From the NCBI RefSeq assembly GCF_007673095.1, contig NZ_VDYZ01000015.1, positions 16,275 to 80,274 of the forward strand: a stretch of 64,000 nucleotides of DNA, read 5' to 3'. Below are positions 45,001 through 55,139 of this stretch, piece by piece. The notes below the pieces were generated by a model. That model was not told where the DNA came from. It worked only from the letters and a program-made list of their open reading frames with translations, and ran no database searches. How positions within the stretch are numbered: the first letter of the stretch is position 1; each line of letters begins with the position of its first letter. Both the position numbers and the translations under genes were made by a program. The DNA is from Corynebacterium glyciniphilum AJ 3170. Lineage in GTDB: Bacteria; Actinomycetota; Actinomycetes; Mycobacteriales; Mycobacteriaceae.

Positions 45001-45659
45001 TCCGGGTCCTGGTGGTTGATGATCAACCGTTGTTGCGTCACAGTCTGGGCCTGATCATCGACGGTGCGGAAGGGTTGTCGACCGTGGGCGACGCGGGTAG
45101 CGGCGGGGACGCGGTACGCCAGGCACGCACCCTGCTGCCCGACGTCATTCTGATGGACATCCGGATGCCCGGTGGGGACGGGCTGGAGGCGACGCGGACG
45201 ATCACGGCGGATCCTGCGCTGACGTCGACGAAGGTCATCGTGCTCAGCATGTTCGACCTCGACGAGTACGTCCATGAGGCGTTGCGCGCGGGCGCCAGCG
45301 GTTTCCTGCTGAAGGATGCGCGTCCGGACCAGCTCGTTGATGCGGTGAGGCGGACGCATGACGGTGAGTCACTGTTCGCGCCGGCGATCCTGTCGCGACT
45401 GGTGGAGCACTATGTCCGCTCGCCGCGGAGGGCCCCGAGTGGTGAGCAGGCTCCGGCGCTGCAACGGCTGACAGCGCGGGAGACCGAGGTGCTCACCCTG
45501 GTGGCACGGGGATTGTCGAACACGGAGATCACCGAGATATTGACGATTTCGATGCGCACCGTGAAGACCCACATCGGCAACCTGCTGGCCAAACTGGGCG
45601 CCCGGGACCGGGCCCAGCTGGTGATCGCGGCGTACGAGGCGGGAGTTGTGGGCGGATAG
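44997..45659 (+). CDS. NarL/LuxR-type response regulator
   Basis: The 220-residue regulator has a receiver with VVDDQPLL, phosphorylatable Asp54 (ILMDIRMPGG) and KDARPDQL. The C-terminal LuxR helix-turn-helix is LTARETEVLTLVARGLSNTEITEILTISMRTVKTHI. The GTG at 44997 overlaps the kinase stop. The probable target is the divergent ABC exporter at 41768-44007. Confidence 0.93.
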   Translation: MIRVLVVDDQPLLRHSLGLIIDGAEGLSTVGDAGSGGDAVRQARTLLPDVILMDIRMPGGDGLEATRTITADPALTSTKVIVLSMFDLDEYVHEALRAGASGFLLKDARPDQLVDAVRRTHDGESLFAPAILSRLVEHYVRSPRRAPSGEQAPALQRLTARETEVLTLVARGLSNTEITEILTISMRTVKTHIGNLLAKLGARDRAQLVIAAYEAGVVGG

Positions 45660-45768
45660 ACGTGGCTCTACCGGTTCTGCTGACGACAATCAGTTTCAAC
45701 AGGTAGGGTAAATCACGTAAACCCTCTCCTTTTATAAACAAACCGGCCGTAGGCCCCGGAGGAACACC

Positions 45769-47508
45769 ATGAGCGCAGCTCGTCCCGCCGTCACCCTCAA
45801 CCAACTACCCGTCCTCGCAAAGGGAGCCCTCCCGCTGTTCAAGTCGGGGGTTCTCGGCCCCATGTCACCAGGCGCCATGGGCAAGGCCCTCAAGTACATC
45901 TACCAGTGGGAGTTTCTTCCCACCGGCCTTCTCGCCCTCGGCGCAGCCCGCGACCCCCACCACACCGCCATCGTCGACGACGCCGGGTCGATCACCTACT
46001 TGGAACTGCACAATCAGACGAACCTGCTGGCAAAGGCCCTTCACCGCACCGGGCTGAGGGAGCGTGACAGGATCGGTATCCTCTCCCGGAACCACCGCGG
46101 CTTCATCATGGCGCTGTGCGCCCACGGCCGCCTGGGGACCGACGTCGTCCTGCTCAACACCGGTGCATCAGCACACCAGACCCGCGCAGTGGTCAAGGAG
46201 CAGAAGCTCGACCTGCTCTTCATCGACGAAGAGTTCATCCCCCTGCTCCCGAAGAACTTCGACCAGTGCCCGGTGATCATCAACTGGGAGGAGAACCACA
46301 CCACCGCAGCGCGCGTCCCTGACGACCACCAGTACGACGACGTCGAGTACGCGAGCAACGTCGCCGAGGCGAAGAACTCCGACAACCACGCCACGCGGAG
46401 CCCGGACTGGCCGACCCTGACCGAGGTGCTGCGGTCCGCGTCCCACGAGCACAAGATACCGACGCGCCCACGCCGCGGTCGCACGATCATCCTCACCTCG
46501 GGTACGACCGGTACGCCGAAGGGCGCCCGTCGGCCAGAACCACGGACCTACCTGCCGGCGTCATCGATCATGTCCCGGATCCCGCTGAAGCAGCATCGTG
46601 GCTACTACATCGCTGCACCGATGTTCCACACCTGGGGTTTCGCACAGATCCAGCTCGGCCTGGCACTGCGCAGCACCCTGATACTCCAGCGCCGGTTCTC
46701 TCCGACCGAAGCAGTGAAACTGATCGAGGCCAACCGGCCCCACGCGATCGCGATCGTGCCGACGATGTTGCGCCGCCTGTTGACCGCCGTGCCCGATGAT
46801 TTCGACCCGGGGACCCAGGTCATCACGGCCTGCGGTGAAGCTCTGCCGCCGACGGTGATCGAGGAAACCACCAGGAAGTTCGGCGGGATCCTCTACAACC
46901 TCTACGGTTCCACCGAGGTCAGCTGGGCATCCATCGCCAGGCCCGAGGAACTGGCCGAGCACCCGACCACGGCCGGAAAGCCTCCGATGGCCACCGTCCT
47001 GAAGATCTTCGACGACAACGGCCGGGAGCTTCCCGAGGGAGAGATCGGGCGCATCTTCGTCGGCAACGACATGCTGTTCGAGGGCTACACCCGTCCAGGC
47101 GTGGACAAGGAGACCGTTCAGGGGCTGGTTGCCACCGGTGACCTGGGCTACTACAAGGACGGTCTGCTCTACATCGCCGGACGCAGCGACGACATGATCG
47201 TCTCCGGCGGCGAGAACGTCTACCCGCAGGAGACCGAGGACATCCTCTCCAGCATGGAGGGCGTCGAAGAAGTCCACGTGCACGGCGTCGATGACGATGA
47301 CTTCGGTCAGTCCCTCTGCGCTTACGTCGTGCTCAATGACGGTGCCGACGACGCAGCCAAGGAGAGCTTCAAAGAGAAAGCCAAGGCAGCCGTCAAGGAC
47401 AAGCTTGCCCGTCACAATGTGCCACGCAACTACGTCTTCATGGACGTGTTGCCCCGCAACGCCGTAGGCAAGGTTGTTCCTCGCGAGCTGCCGGGGAAGG
47501 ACGCATAG
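45769..47508 (+). CDS. Long-chain acyl-CoA ligase family protein
   Basis: The 579-residue ANL ligase has the phosphate loop TIILTSGTTGTPKGARRP, then YGSTEVSWASIARPEEL, the hinge GDLGYYKDGLLYIAGRSDDMIVSGGENVYPQE and the catalytic lysine in PRNAVGKVVPREL. The N-terminal extension of about 50 residues before VDDAGSITYLEL is usual for FadD2/FadD12-like proteins. GGAGG precedes the ATG at 45769. An AT-rich stretch with GGGTAAATC and TTTATAAAC upstream (45705-45745) is the probable promoter. The physiological acid is unknown. Confidence 0.88.
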   Translation: MSAARPAVTLNQLPVLAKGALPLFKSGVLGPMSPGAMGKALKYIYQWEFLPTGLLALGAARDPHHTAIVDDAGSITYLELHNQTNLLAKALHRTGLRERDRIGILSRNHRGFIMALCAHGRLGTDVVLLNTGASAHQTRAVVKEQKLDLLFIDEEFIPLLPKNFDQCPVIINWEENHTTAARVPDDHQYDDVEYASNVAEAKNSDNHATRSPDWPTLTEVLRSASHEHKIPTRPRRGRTIILTSGTTGTPKGARRPEPRTYLPASSIMSRIPLKQHRGYYIAAPMFHTWGFAQIQLGLALRSTLILQRRFSPTEAVKLIEANRPHAIAIVPTMLRRLLTAVPDDFDPGTQVITACGEALPPTVIEETTRKFGGILYNLYGSTEVSWASIARPEELAEHPTTAGKPPMATVLKIFDDNGRELPEGEIGRIFVGNDMLFEGYTRPGVDKETVQGLVATGDLGYYKDGLLYIAGRSDDMIVSGGENVYPQETEDILSSMEGVEEVHVHGVDDDDFGQSLCAYVVLNDGADDAAKESFKEKAKAAVKDKLARHNVPRNYVFMDVLPRNAVGKVVPRELPGKDA

Positions 47509-47568
47509 CGCACCGGGCAGCTCCGCACCTGCGGACTCCGCTCCCCCACGATCGGATGTCGGAAGTGT

Positions 47569-48435
47569 TTGACCCCCGCGGTAGTGAGGGACGACTCCGA
47601 GGACCACCATGGACCGCATGGACAACGACCGCTCAACCTCTTCGACGCGCTCTCCCCCGGCGGAAGCGTGCAACACGCAGCACTGATGACCGGGTTGAAG
47701 CACTACATGGGCCCGTTCGAGGCGTACGGTACCGGTGAGATGCGGGAAACCCCGTTCAGGGAAGAATCTCCCCGGCTGGACACCCCGAACTTCTACTACG
47801 CCCAGGAAGACGAGCTCTTCGCCGCCGCGGAGCGCGACGGCTTCACCTGGAGTGTCCACCGCGCACACACCGTGACCGGCCATGCCGTCGGCAACGCCAT
47901 GAACTTCGCACTCACGATGGCTGTGCACGCCACCATCGCACGGGAAACGAATACACCGCTGGTGTTCCCCGGTACCGAACTGGTCTGGAACTGCCTGACC
48001 GACATCACTGATTCCCGCGCGGTGGCCGACCAGATGATCTGGGCGTCCACCACCCCGGGGATCGGGAACGAAGCCTGGAACGTCACCAACGGTGAGGTGT
48101 TCCGGTGGCGCTGGCTGTGGCCCCGCCTGGCCGATGCACTCGGTGTCGACTGGGAGGGCCCGACCTCTGAGCCACGTCCACTGGTCGACCAGATGGCAGG
48201 TAAGGAGGAACTCTGGACGGAGATCGCAGGCAAGTACAGCCTGAAGGAAGATCGGCTCGACCGCGTGGCGTCCTTCTGGCACACCGACAGTGACCTCGGT
48301 GTCGAGGTCGAGGTCGTCGCCGACATGACCAAGAGCCGCATGGCCGGCTTCACCACCTACATCGACACCGAGCGGGCCTTCCTGGAGCTGTTCGACCGCT
48401 ACGAAGCCGACGGGCTCGTGCCGCCGCGACGCTGA
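47569..48435 (+). pseudogene. 5'-truncated PRISE-type SDR reductase
   Basis: The frame matches the C-terminal three quarters of the progesterone-5-beta-reductase/iridoid-synthase-like SDR family. From about 47632 it reads LFDALSPGGSVQHAALMTG, LKHYMGPFEAYG, PNFYYAQEDELFAAAERDGFTWSVHRAHTVTGH, FPGTELVWN, and NVTNGEVFRWRWLWPRLA. The Rossmann start with GxxGxxG, some 100 residues, is absent. Bases 47509-47631 encode nothing related. The catalytic Tyr region is present but cofactor binding should be lost, so this is most likely a dead fragment. Where the N-terminal part went is not visible. Confidence 0.75.
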
Positions 48436-48602
48436 CACCCCCGGCGGTCATCTCGACCAGGCAGCGTCCGTGCTCTGCACCGTCCGGAACACCACTGGGC
48501 GCCCGCAAGGCACAGCGGACGCAGTTTCTGAAGAACACGGCTATGATCGGTGGCCCGCTCGCCATCGTGACACTCGACACGTAGGGATAAGGAGTCATCA
48601 TC

Positions 48603-49280
48603 ATGACAACCACCAAGAACGCAGTGATCATCGGCGGCCACGGAAAAGTGGCGCGTCTGGCAACCACGAAGCTCCACGACGCCGGATTCTCGGTGTCTTC
48701 CCTGATCCGTAACCCGGACCAGGAGAGTGACGTCCGTGAAGCAGGGGCTGAGCCGGTCATCCTCGATCTCGAAAGCTCAGACACCGACCAACTGACAAGC
48801 GCCTTCGAGGGCGCTGATGTGGTTGTGTTCGTCGCCGGTGCTGGCGGCGGAGATCCGCAACGCACCATGGCCGTCGACCGCGACGCGGCTGTCCGGACCA
48901 TCGACGCAGCCAAGAACGCCGCTGTCTCACGGTACGTACTGCTGTCGTACTGCGGAAGCTCCGTGGATTTCCTCCGTGTGGACGAGAAGGACTCCTTCTA
49001 CCCCTACACGGTGGCCAAGCACGACGCCGACCGGTACCTGCGCGAGTCAGGCCTGACGTACACGATTCTGGCACCCGGACTCCTCACGAACGACCCGGGT
49101 TCAGGACGTATCGTGCGGATCGACCCCGCCGCTGCAGCCGACGTCGAACCGCAGGGCACCTCCCGGGACAATGTCGCGGAGATCATCTCGGAAGTGGCGA
49201 CGAATGGTACAGCAGCCAATCAAACCGTCACCTTCTTCGACGGCGACACACCCATCGAGGTCGCGCTCCGCGACGAATGA
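48603..49280 (+). CDS. NAD(P)-binding SDR, atypical (YwnB/NmrA-like), paralogue 1
   Basis: The 225-residue protein is a single Rossmann domain with IIGGHGKVARLATTKLHDAGF at the start. VVFVAGAGGGD follows, then YVLLSYCGSS and FYPYTVAKHDADRYLRESGLTYTILAPGLL, the usual layout of atypical SDR or NmrA-like proteins. AAGGAG is nine bases before the ATG at 48603, and TATGAT at about 48541 is a probable -10 box. The next gene is a clear paralogue 15 bases downstream. The reaction is unknown. Confidence 0.85.
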   Translation: MTTTKNAVIIGGHGKVARLATTKLHDAGFSVSSLIRNPDQESDVREAGAEPVILDLESSDTDQLTSAFEGADVVVFVAGAGGGDPQRTMAVDRDAAVRTIDAAKNAAVSRYVLLSYCGSSVDFLRVDEKDSFYPYTVAKHDADRYLRESGLTYTILAPGLLTNDPGSGRIVRIDPAAAADVEPQGTSRDNVAEIISEVATNGTAANQTVTFFDGDTPIEVALRDE

Positions 49281-49295
49281 GCCACAGGAGGACAC

Positions 49296-49979
49296 ATGAC
49301 AACAGTCACAATTGTCGGCGGCCACGGAAAAGTGGCTCTTCGTACGACCCCGCTACTCCGTGACGCCGGATACATGGTGCGCTCGGTCATCAGAGCCGAG
49401 GCGCAGTCGGCAAACGTCTCGGCTGCTGGCGCAGTCCCTGTCATCGCAGATGTTGAAGAACTCGATACTGACGCGATCTCCGACCTCCTCGACGGCACGG
49501 ATATGGTGATCTGGTCCGCCGGGGCAGGCGGGGGCGGTGACGAACGCACCTGGGCAGTCGACCGGGACGCGGCGATCCGCACGATGGATGCTGCGGGCAG
49601 GGCAGGCGTGCAACCGTTCATCATGGTCTCCTACCTCAATTCCCGACTGGTGGACGGCGTCGCGCCGATCACTGAGACTGACGCCGAACTGCCCGCACCT
49701 GCGGCCTACTACAACGCCAAGTCAGAGGCTGACGAGCACCTCCGCACGGCAACTGACCTGGACTGGACAGTCCTCGGCCCGTCAGTGCTGAGCCTGGAGC
49801 CCGGTAGCGGCGGTATCGCTCTGGTCACCGATGCCGGCACACGTGACGTCGACGTTCCAAAGACGTCACGGGAGAACGTTGCCCAGACCCTCGTCGCTGT
49901 GATCGACAACCCGACCACGGCCGGCAGGACATTCAATTTCCACGACGGTGACACGCCGATCGCACAGGCTGTCGCGTAG
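49296..49979 (+). CDS. NAD(P)-binding SDR, atypical, paralogue 2
   Basis: The 227-residue protein has the same layout as its neighbour: IVGGHGKVALRTTPLLRDAGY, VIWSAGAGGGGDERTWAVDRDAAIRTMDAA, YYNAKSEADEHLRTATDLDWTVLGPSVL and FHDGDTPIAQAV. AGGAGGACAC precedes the ATG. The two genes very likely arose by tandem duplication and are co-transcribed. They may form a heterodimer, but this is speculation. Confidence 0.85.
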   Translation: MTTVTIVGGHGKVALRTTPLLRDAGYMVRSVIRAEAQSANVSAAGAVPVIADVEELDTDAISDLLDGTDMVIWSAGAGGGGDERTWAVDRDAAIRTMDAAGRAGVQPFIMVSYLNSRLVDGVAPITETDAELPAPAAYYNAKSEADEHLRTATDLDWTVLGPSVLSLEPGSGGIALVTDAGTRDVDVPKTSRENVAQTLVAVIDNPTTAGRTFNFHDGDTPIAQAVA

Positions 49980-50124
49980 TCACGTCCGTAGCGCGGACAT
50001 GCAGCTACCGTTGTCGATTCTCCGAGCGGCGCGACGGATCACCCCTGAGCAGACGCACATCACCGGTCTGCCGACCAGATACGCAACAGTTCGAGAGCGC
50101 CGGTGGATGGACTCGCCGGCTCTG

Positions 50125-51214
50125 TTAGCTCCGTCCGGCGTCAAACTTCCGTGCATTGAGTGCGGTCACGGCACCGACCACGGCAATCGCCACGGCCGCC
50201 ACGACACCAGTGGTTTTCAAGTCAATCTGCGTACTGACCACACCAGCTGCGATCGACGGAAGCGAGATGGCCAGATAGGCCACGACGAAATACGACTACG
50301 GCGAACGCGGCTAATGACGCTGCCAACAGGGCGAGGACGAGCACACCCATACCTGCAACCAGGGCGACGGCCCCCAGAATGATCAGCGTCCGATCCGCCA
50401 ACGGCCGCAACAGAATCTGGGCCGCCGCCGAAGCGATGAACACCAGTGAGACGGCAACCCCAATCGTCGCCGTCGACCCGATTCCCAGTACCGACGCGAG
50501 GAATCCCGGGGCAATCGACGAGTAGATGCCACACATCGCGAATCCGGCCACTGCACCGACAGACGCTGCGGCGAAGAGTGACCTCGTACCGTCCGGAACA
50601 CGCGGGATCTGCAGGATCCGCCGGGACGAATCCGTCTCAACGGTTTCCCGAACGAGGAACATCGCCGCCCCCGCGAGCAGAAGAAGGACGGCGTGAACGA
50701 CGAATGGCATCCGCAACGGCCACTGCGACAGTTCTGCGACAATACCGGCCATCAGTATCCCCAGGCCGAGTCCACCGATATTCGCTGCTGTCGCCAGTGC
50801 GGAGGCGAGGTTCTTTCGTGACGACGGTGCGTTCTCAATCACCGCCGCAGTCCCGGTGGCCGTGAAGATACCGGCCGACAGGCCCGACAGGACGCGACCG
50901 ATGTAGAGCATCCACAGCTGACCGGCACACAGGAAGACAATCGCCGAGGCCAGGGCCAAGACGATTCCTGTTCCAAGCACGGGACGGCGACCGAGACGCG
51001 CCGATGCCTGCCCGAACGCCACCAGCGCGACGATCACTCCTGCGGCGTAGACGGCAAAGAGAGTTGTCGTCGTGAGACTGACGAAGCTGTATGCCTGCTC
51101 GTACTCAGGGTACAGCGGGGTCGGCATTGTGGTGCCAGCCATCACGACGGCGAAGACGTAAGATGCGGCGGCGAGAGAAATGTCGCTCGGCCTGCCACGG
51201 GAAGACTGCATCAT
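50125..51214 (-). pseudogene. MFS transporter interrupted by a single-base frameshift
   Basis: The frame from ATG 51214 encodes a 12-TM-like MFS exporter (SYVFAVVMAGTTMPTPLYP, FGQASARLGRRPVLGTGI, YIGRVLSGLSAGIFTATG). At 50288-50290 (AAA on the plus strand) the frame breaks. One base less there would continue as FVVAYLAISLPSIAAGVVST, then VVAAVAIAVVGAVTALNARK, to a TAA at 50125. As given, the protein ends at 50222 with an unrelated tail after RRGLSG. It may be a true mutation or a sequencing error in a short homopolymer. CATAAT just upstream of 51214 suggests a leaderless start. Confidence 0.85.
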
Positions 51215-51288
51215 TCCATTATGTGACCTGGGCTCCGAGCCGTCCACCCCTGGCAGCTCGGACGACACGAAGTAAGGAGCCTGTTCCC

Positions 51289-52329
51289 GTGCGCGTCCGC
51301 GATGATCATTACCACCATGAGGCCGTGGTCATCGGCGCGGGCCAGGCAGGCCTGGCGACCGCCTTCTACCTGCTGCGGGCCGGGGTCGACACCCTGGTGC
51401 TGGATGATCAGCCAGCCCCTGGCGGGGCATGGCGGCATGTGTGGCCGTCGCTGCGTTTGTTCTCCACCGCCGGGTTCTCGAACCTGCCCGGTATGCCGAT
51501 GCCCTCCTACGACGGTTACCCGCCGGCCTCGCACGTGGTGGACTACCTCAGCGCCTATGAGCACCGCTACCAGGTTCCCGTCGAACGACCTGTGCAGGTC
51601 ACCCGCGTCGTCCACCACGACGGAACCTTCCGCATCGACGCTGAACACCACTGCGACGGCCAGGTGGTGACGCGTTCCTGGACGGCGACGACGGTCATTG
51701 CTGCGACCGGCACGTGGTCGGCCCCGTTCGTGCCGGCCTATCCCGGCAGGTTCACCGGTACACAGTGGCATTCAGCGAACTACCCTGGCCCCGCACCGTT
51801 TCGGGGCAGCACGGTCGCGGTGGTGGGCGCGGCGAACTCCGGGGCACAGATCGCCGCCGAGCTGACTGAGGATCCGGGCGTCGGCGAGGTGGACTGGTAC
51901 ACCAGGCATCCGCCCCGGTGGATGCCTGACGAGGTTGACGGCCGGGTGCTGTTTCGCCGCAACCGCGCACGGGCCGCCGCCATCACCCGTGGTGACCCCG
52001 ACCCTGGTGCAGACTCCGGGTTGGGCGACATCGTCGTGCTGCCGCAGGTGCGTGCTGCTCGGGACGCCGGAGACCTGGAGGCTACCCCGATGTTTTCCTC
52101 CCTGGACGAGGTGCGGGCCGATCAGCTGATCTGGTGCACCGGGTTCCGCCCCGCATTGGGGCCGGTACGACATCTCTTGGCCGACGGCTCACCACAGGTT
52201 CGCGGGCTTCTTCTGGTCGGTTACGGCGACTGGACCGGCTCCGGCTCTGCGACGATCACGGGCGTGGGTCCTTTCGCGAAAGCAGCGGCCCGGCAGGCCG
52301 CCGAGCGGGTGGGAAAAACCGTCAGGTAG
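51289..52329 (+). CDS. FAD/NADPH-dependent monooxygenase-like flavoprotein (ArsO-like)
   Basis: The 346-residue flavoprotein has the FAD site VVIGAGQAGLATAFYLLRAG, the typical GGAWRHVWPSLRLFSTAGFSNLPG stretch and the NADPH site VAVVGAANSGAQIAAELT. The FAD-end motif is GLLLVGYGDWTGSGSATITGVG. The order fits the ArsO/CzcO-like group of small flavin monooxygenases. No ars gene is near, so an arsenic role is not supported. The GTG at 51289 has AAGGAG about ten bases upstream. It is divergent from the broken MFS gene and could be its former partner. Confidence 0.82.
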   Translation: MRVRDDHYHHEAVVIGAGQAGLATAFYLLRAGVDTLVLDDQPAPGGAWRHVWPSLRLFSTAGFSNLPGMPMPSYDGYPPASHVVDYLSAYEHRYQVPVERPVQVTRVVHHDGTFRIDAEHHCDGQVVTRSWTATTVIAATGTWSAPFVPAYPGRFTGTQWHSANYPGPAPFRGSTVAVVGAANSGAQIAAELTEDPGVGEVDWYTRHPPRWMPDEVDGRVLFRRNRARAAAITRGDPDPGADSGLGDIVVLPQVRAARDAGDLEATPMFSSLDEVRADQLIWCTGFRPALGPVRHLLADGSPQVRGLLLVGYGDWTGSGSATITGVGPFAKAAARQAAERVGKTVR

Positions 52330-52816
52330 GCACGCCGTTATCATGGGCCATCGGCATCTCCATCCTCGTCGGGGGCTCGCCGGTAGAGCGACAAGTCTGC
52401 GTACCCCACGTACACGCAAACAAGTTGTGTCGGCACAATGTAGGCTATGTCCACGCTTGTACCTCGCTATCGCCGCGACGATAATGAAGCACGTGCCAAC
52501 CCTACCGAGCCTCGCCGCCCACACTCGTCTCCCAGTGCCACAGCACGACTCCGACCCGCGCATTGCGAGAAGTCTTGAGTGAGCAAAAGGCGGCCTCACT
52601 GTCGTCCGCTGCATGTACACACATTACCTGACGATACTTGCGGTCACCTGATCTCGCTTCGAAGACATTTAATGATACCAAGAATAGATTTCGAAAAGTC
52701 GAAAGCCGAGAAAAGGGGGCGAAGCGTCCGAAGATAAGCGACAGACGGATTACAGTTTTCGGGACGATGCTAACTCAGAATAAGAGAACGAAATAGCTAA
52801 CAGACGGTGGAAATAG
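52330..52816. other. Gene-free stretch at the left edge of the low-G+C island
   Basis: No convincing gene lies in these 487 bases. TTGTG-TCGG-CACAA (52425-52438) is a small palindrome followed by a 43-codon frame (MSTLVPRYRRDDNEARAN...) that I cannot support as a gene. Base composition falls sharply from about 52600, where runs such as GAATAGATTTCGAAAAGTCG appear. The left border of acquired DNA is probably here. Confidence 0.5.
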
Positions 52817-53470
52817 ATGGATACCGAAGGAAAAACAAGCGAACTCAAGACGACGATTGAAGAAGAAATTCTTCTCGGTCGCCTATTTCCTCGTGAAAGA
52901 CTGGTAGAAGACGAACTCATGGAGCGATTCAACGCCAAACGGCATATCGTACGATCTACCCTGGACCAACTCGCATCTGAAGGTATGGTCGAAAAAAGAA
53001 AGAACGTCGGCGCGTTGGTGAGGTCATACTCAGAAAAAGACGTAGTCGAACTATACGAGCTCCGCGACCTCCTGGAAACCTCTGCAGTAGGAAAGATAAA
53101 CTTTCCAGTCTCAACCGAGGAGTTAGCCAGCCTCGAACAAGCACAGCAGAAGCATGACAATGCCATCGAAGCCAGAAATGTACTAGCGGTTATAAGGGCT
53201 AACGCCGAGTTTCACGACAAGATCTTTGCACTCCAGGACAACGTGACTCTCTCAAAGGCAATCGAACGATACTCCGGAATGACCTACGTGATTAGATCCG
53301 CCGCCTTCTCCAGTCAATCGTCATTGCGGCGATCCCAAACAGAGCATCATGCTATGATTGAGGCAATCAAAAATGCAGATCATAAGAAACTAGTCGATAT
53401 CTGCCGACAGCATCTCCTTCCTTCCCGAGATGCCTACCTTGAAAGACTTCATATTTCTGGACAACGGTAG
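52817..53470 (+). CDS. GntR-family regulator (FCD type) of sugar-acid genes
   Basis: The 217-residue protein has a winged helix (ETTIEEEILLGRLFPRERLVEDELMERFNAKRHIVRSTLDQLASEGMVEKRKNVGALV, read in pieces) and a helical FCD ligand domain with metal-site His residues (NAEFHDKIF, SQTEHHAMIEAI, RQHLLP). Codons such as AGA, ATA and AAA are frequent, unlike the rest of the window. It is convergent with a GntP permease and a sugar-acid dehydratase, so it probably responds to their substrate. The site ATTAT-TG-ATAAT at 56921 is a candidate target. Confidence 0.85.
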   Translation: MDTEGKTSELKTTIEEEILLGRLFPRERLVEDELMERFNAKRHIVRSTLDQLASEGMVEKRKNVGALVRSYSEKDVVELYELRDLLETSAVGKINFPVSTEELASLEQAQQKHDNAIEARNVLAVIRANAEFHDKIFALQDNVTLSKAIERYSGMTYVIRSAAFSSQSSLRRSQTEHHAMIEAIKNADHKKLVDICRQHLLPSRDAYLERLHISGQR

Positions 53471-53664
53471 AATTCTGCTTTCGATACTACTTGAGATAGA
53501 GGCAGAATAGAGCTCCTAAGTTGCGACAGGATCCGCTCTCCTCCCTACTTCCTTCCGACTCCTTTCCTTCTAACCCGCCCCAGAGTTATCGTATCGACCT
53601 GGCAAGAAAGACGGCCCCGGAAGCTAAAGGAAACACGACTCCAGAGTCCAGGTAACCTTGTTGA
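53471..53664. other. Short convergent intergenic region
   Basis: ATTCTGC and GCAGAAT (53471-53510) could form a weak hairpin between the convergent GntR and permease genes. Nothing else is seen. Confidence 0.3.
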
Positions 53665-55074
53665 TTACGAGACGAAGAGACTCAGTAGCAGCGCGCAAAC
53701 GAACCCGGTGCACCCAACCAAGGTTTTCATTACGGTCCATGATTTTAGCGTATCGGCCACTGACATTCCAATATAGCGGTTCGCCATCCAAAAACCTGTA
53801 TCATTAACGTGTGAGGCAGCCGTTCCTCCACACGCAATTGCGACACAGCATAGAGCGACCATGCTCGGGCTTAAATCCATACTCGCAGCTATCGGAGCAG
53901 TCAAAGTGGCACCGGTAATCATCGCCACGGTTCCTGACCCTTGCGACACCCGAATGACCAGCGAAGTGAGGAAACCGAAGAGGATGATTGGGAACCCTAG
54001 TTCAGCCATCCCCTCGGCGATAATCTCGCCAAATCCAGTCTCGACCAGAACTCCGCCAAAAACCCCGCCTGCGCCCGTGATGAGGATAATAGTTCCGGCA
54101 GGTGCGAGCGCAGCAGTAGTTATCTTCTGAAGTTCTTCCATGGTCTTTCCTCGACGGATCCCGAACTTCCACAGGCTCAATAGGGTCGTTATCAACAGTG
54201 CGATAACGGGGTGCCCGACAAAGCCAGATATAGACTGGAGGACGCTCCCTTCATCGAGAACGAGATCTCCCGTAGTACCCACCAATATCAGGACCAGCGG
54301 TACTAACAGCATTACGATCACGGACTTAAAAGAAGGCAAATCCGTTTCCGCATCGGAGATCTCGTGCTGCGCATCCGTTCGTTCATCGGAACCCGCAAAG
54401 CTCCCTCCGCGCTTTCTGCCTCCGTCGGCGCCTTCAGGCTCCGGGGCAGGGACGTAAATTTTTGACGATATATACTTTCCCCATATAGGCCCCGCGACCG
54501 CCATCGCTGGCAGACCACAGATGACGCCGTAAAGAATAACCAGCCCCAAGTCTGCATCCATTATACCCGCAGTCGCGATAGGCCCGGGTGTCGGCGGAAT
54601 AAAAGTATGCGTAACACTTAATCCGGCACAAAGCGGAATCGCGAAGCGAAGGAGTGACTTCCCAGTACGGCGCGCAATAGGATACAACATCGGGACGAGT
54701 ATGACGATCGCCACGTCAATAAAGACAGCAATAGAGATGAGGAAACCAGCTAAACCGAGTCCCCAGGAAATTCCCCGTTCGGGAACTTTATTGAGTATCA
54801 CATTTGCCAGCTTCTCGGCAACGCCTGCCTTACCGAGAATTTCTCCGAACATCGAACCGAGCCCAATCACCAACGCGATTTGCCCCAGCGAACTTCCCAT
54901 GCGGTCAACAATGAACTCAGCAAGGTCCGGTGGGTTCATTCCTGTCGCGAGGCCGAATCCAATTGCCGCAATGAGTAAGGCGAGGAAAGGTTGGAGCTTG
55001 AATTTTATTATCAGGAGCAGTAGTGCGACGACTGCGACAATAGCAGACGTAGTGATCCAGGGGACAGAATCCAT
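53665..55074 (-). CDS. GntP-family gluconate/sugar-acid permease
   Basis: The 469-residue permease has 12-14 hydrophobic segments and the GntP hallmarks: ALLIAAIGFGLATGMNP, the GSMFGEILGKAGVAEKLA stretch, THTFIPPTPGPIATAGIMDADLG and the late RVSQGSGTVAMITGA and GTAASHVNDTGFWMANRY motifs. A charged loop (GADGGRKRGGSFAGSDERTDAQHE) stands in the middle. The ATG at 55074 follows GAGAGG. The gene lies 65 bases behind the dehydratase, in one operon. G+C content is about half. Confidence 0.92.
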   Translation of the reverse strand: MDSVPWITTSAIVAVVALLLLIIKFKLQPFLALLIAAIGFGLATGMNPPDLAEFIVDRMGSSLGQIALVIGLGSMFGEILGKAGVAEKLANVILNKVPERGISWGLGLAGFLISIAVFIDVAIVILVPMLYPIARRTGKSLLRFAIPLCAGLSVTHTFIPPTPGPIATAGIMDADLGLVILYGVICGLPAMAVAGPIWGKYISSKIYVPAPEPEGADGGRKRGGSFAGSDERTDAQHEISDAETDLPSFKSVIVMLLVPLVLILVGTTGDLVLDEGSVLQSISGFVGHPVIALLITTLLSLWKFGIRRGKTMEELQKITTAALAPAGTIILITGAGGVFGGVLVETGFGEIIAEGMAELGFPIILFGFLTSLVIRVSQGSGTVAMITGATLTAPIAASMDLSPSMVALCCVAIACGGTAASHVNDTGFWMANRYIGMSVADTLKSWTVMKTLVGCTGFVCALLLSLFVS

Positions 55075-55139
55075 AATTGCCTCTCGAGCAAATATTTCGT
55101 GGTGATGTGGTGGTCTGTGGTGCTAGCTGCAGACTCGGG

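Noticed and set aside
51289..52329. Arsenic resistance locus based on the ArsO-like flavoprotein
   Set aside because: No arsR, arsB/acr3 or arsC gene is nearby, and the flavoprotein family is broad.
52447..52578. 43-codon frame MSTLVPRYRRDDNEARAN at the island edge
   Set aside because: It has no recognisable similarity, no ribosome site and a composition like translated random G+C-rich DNA.
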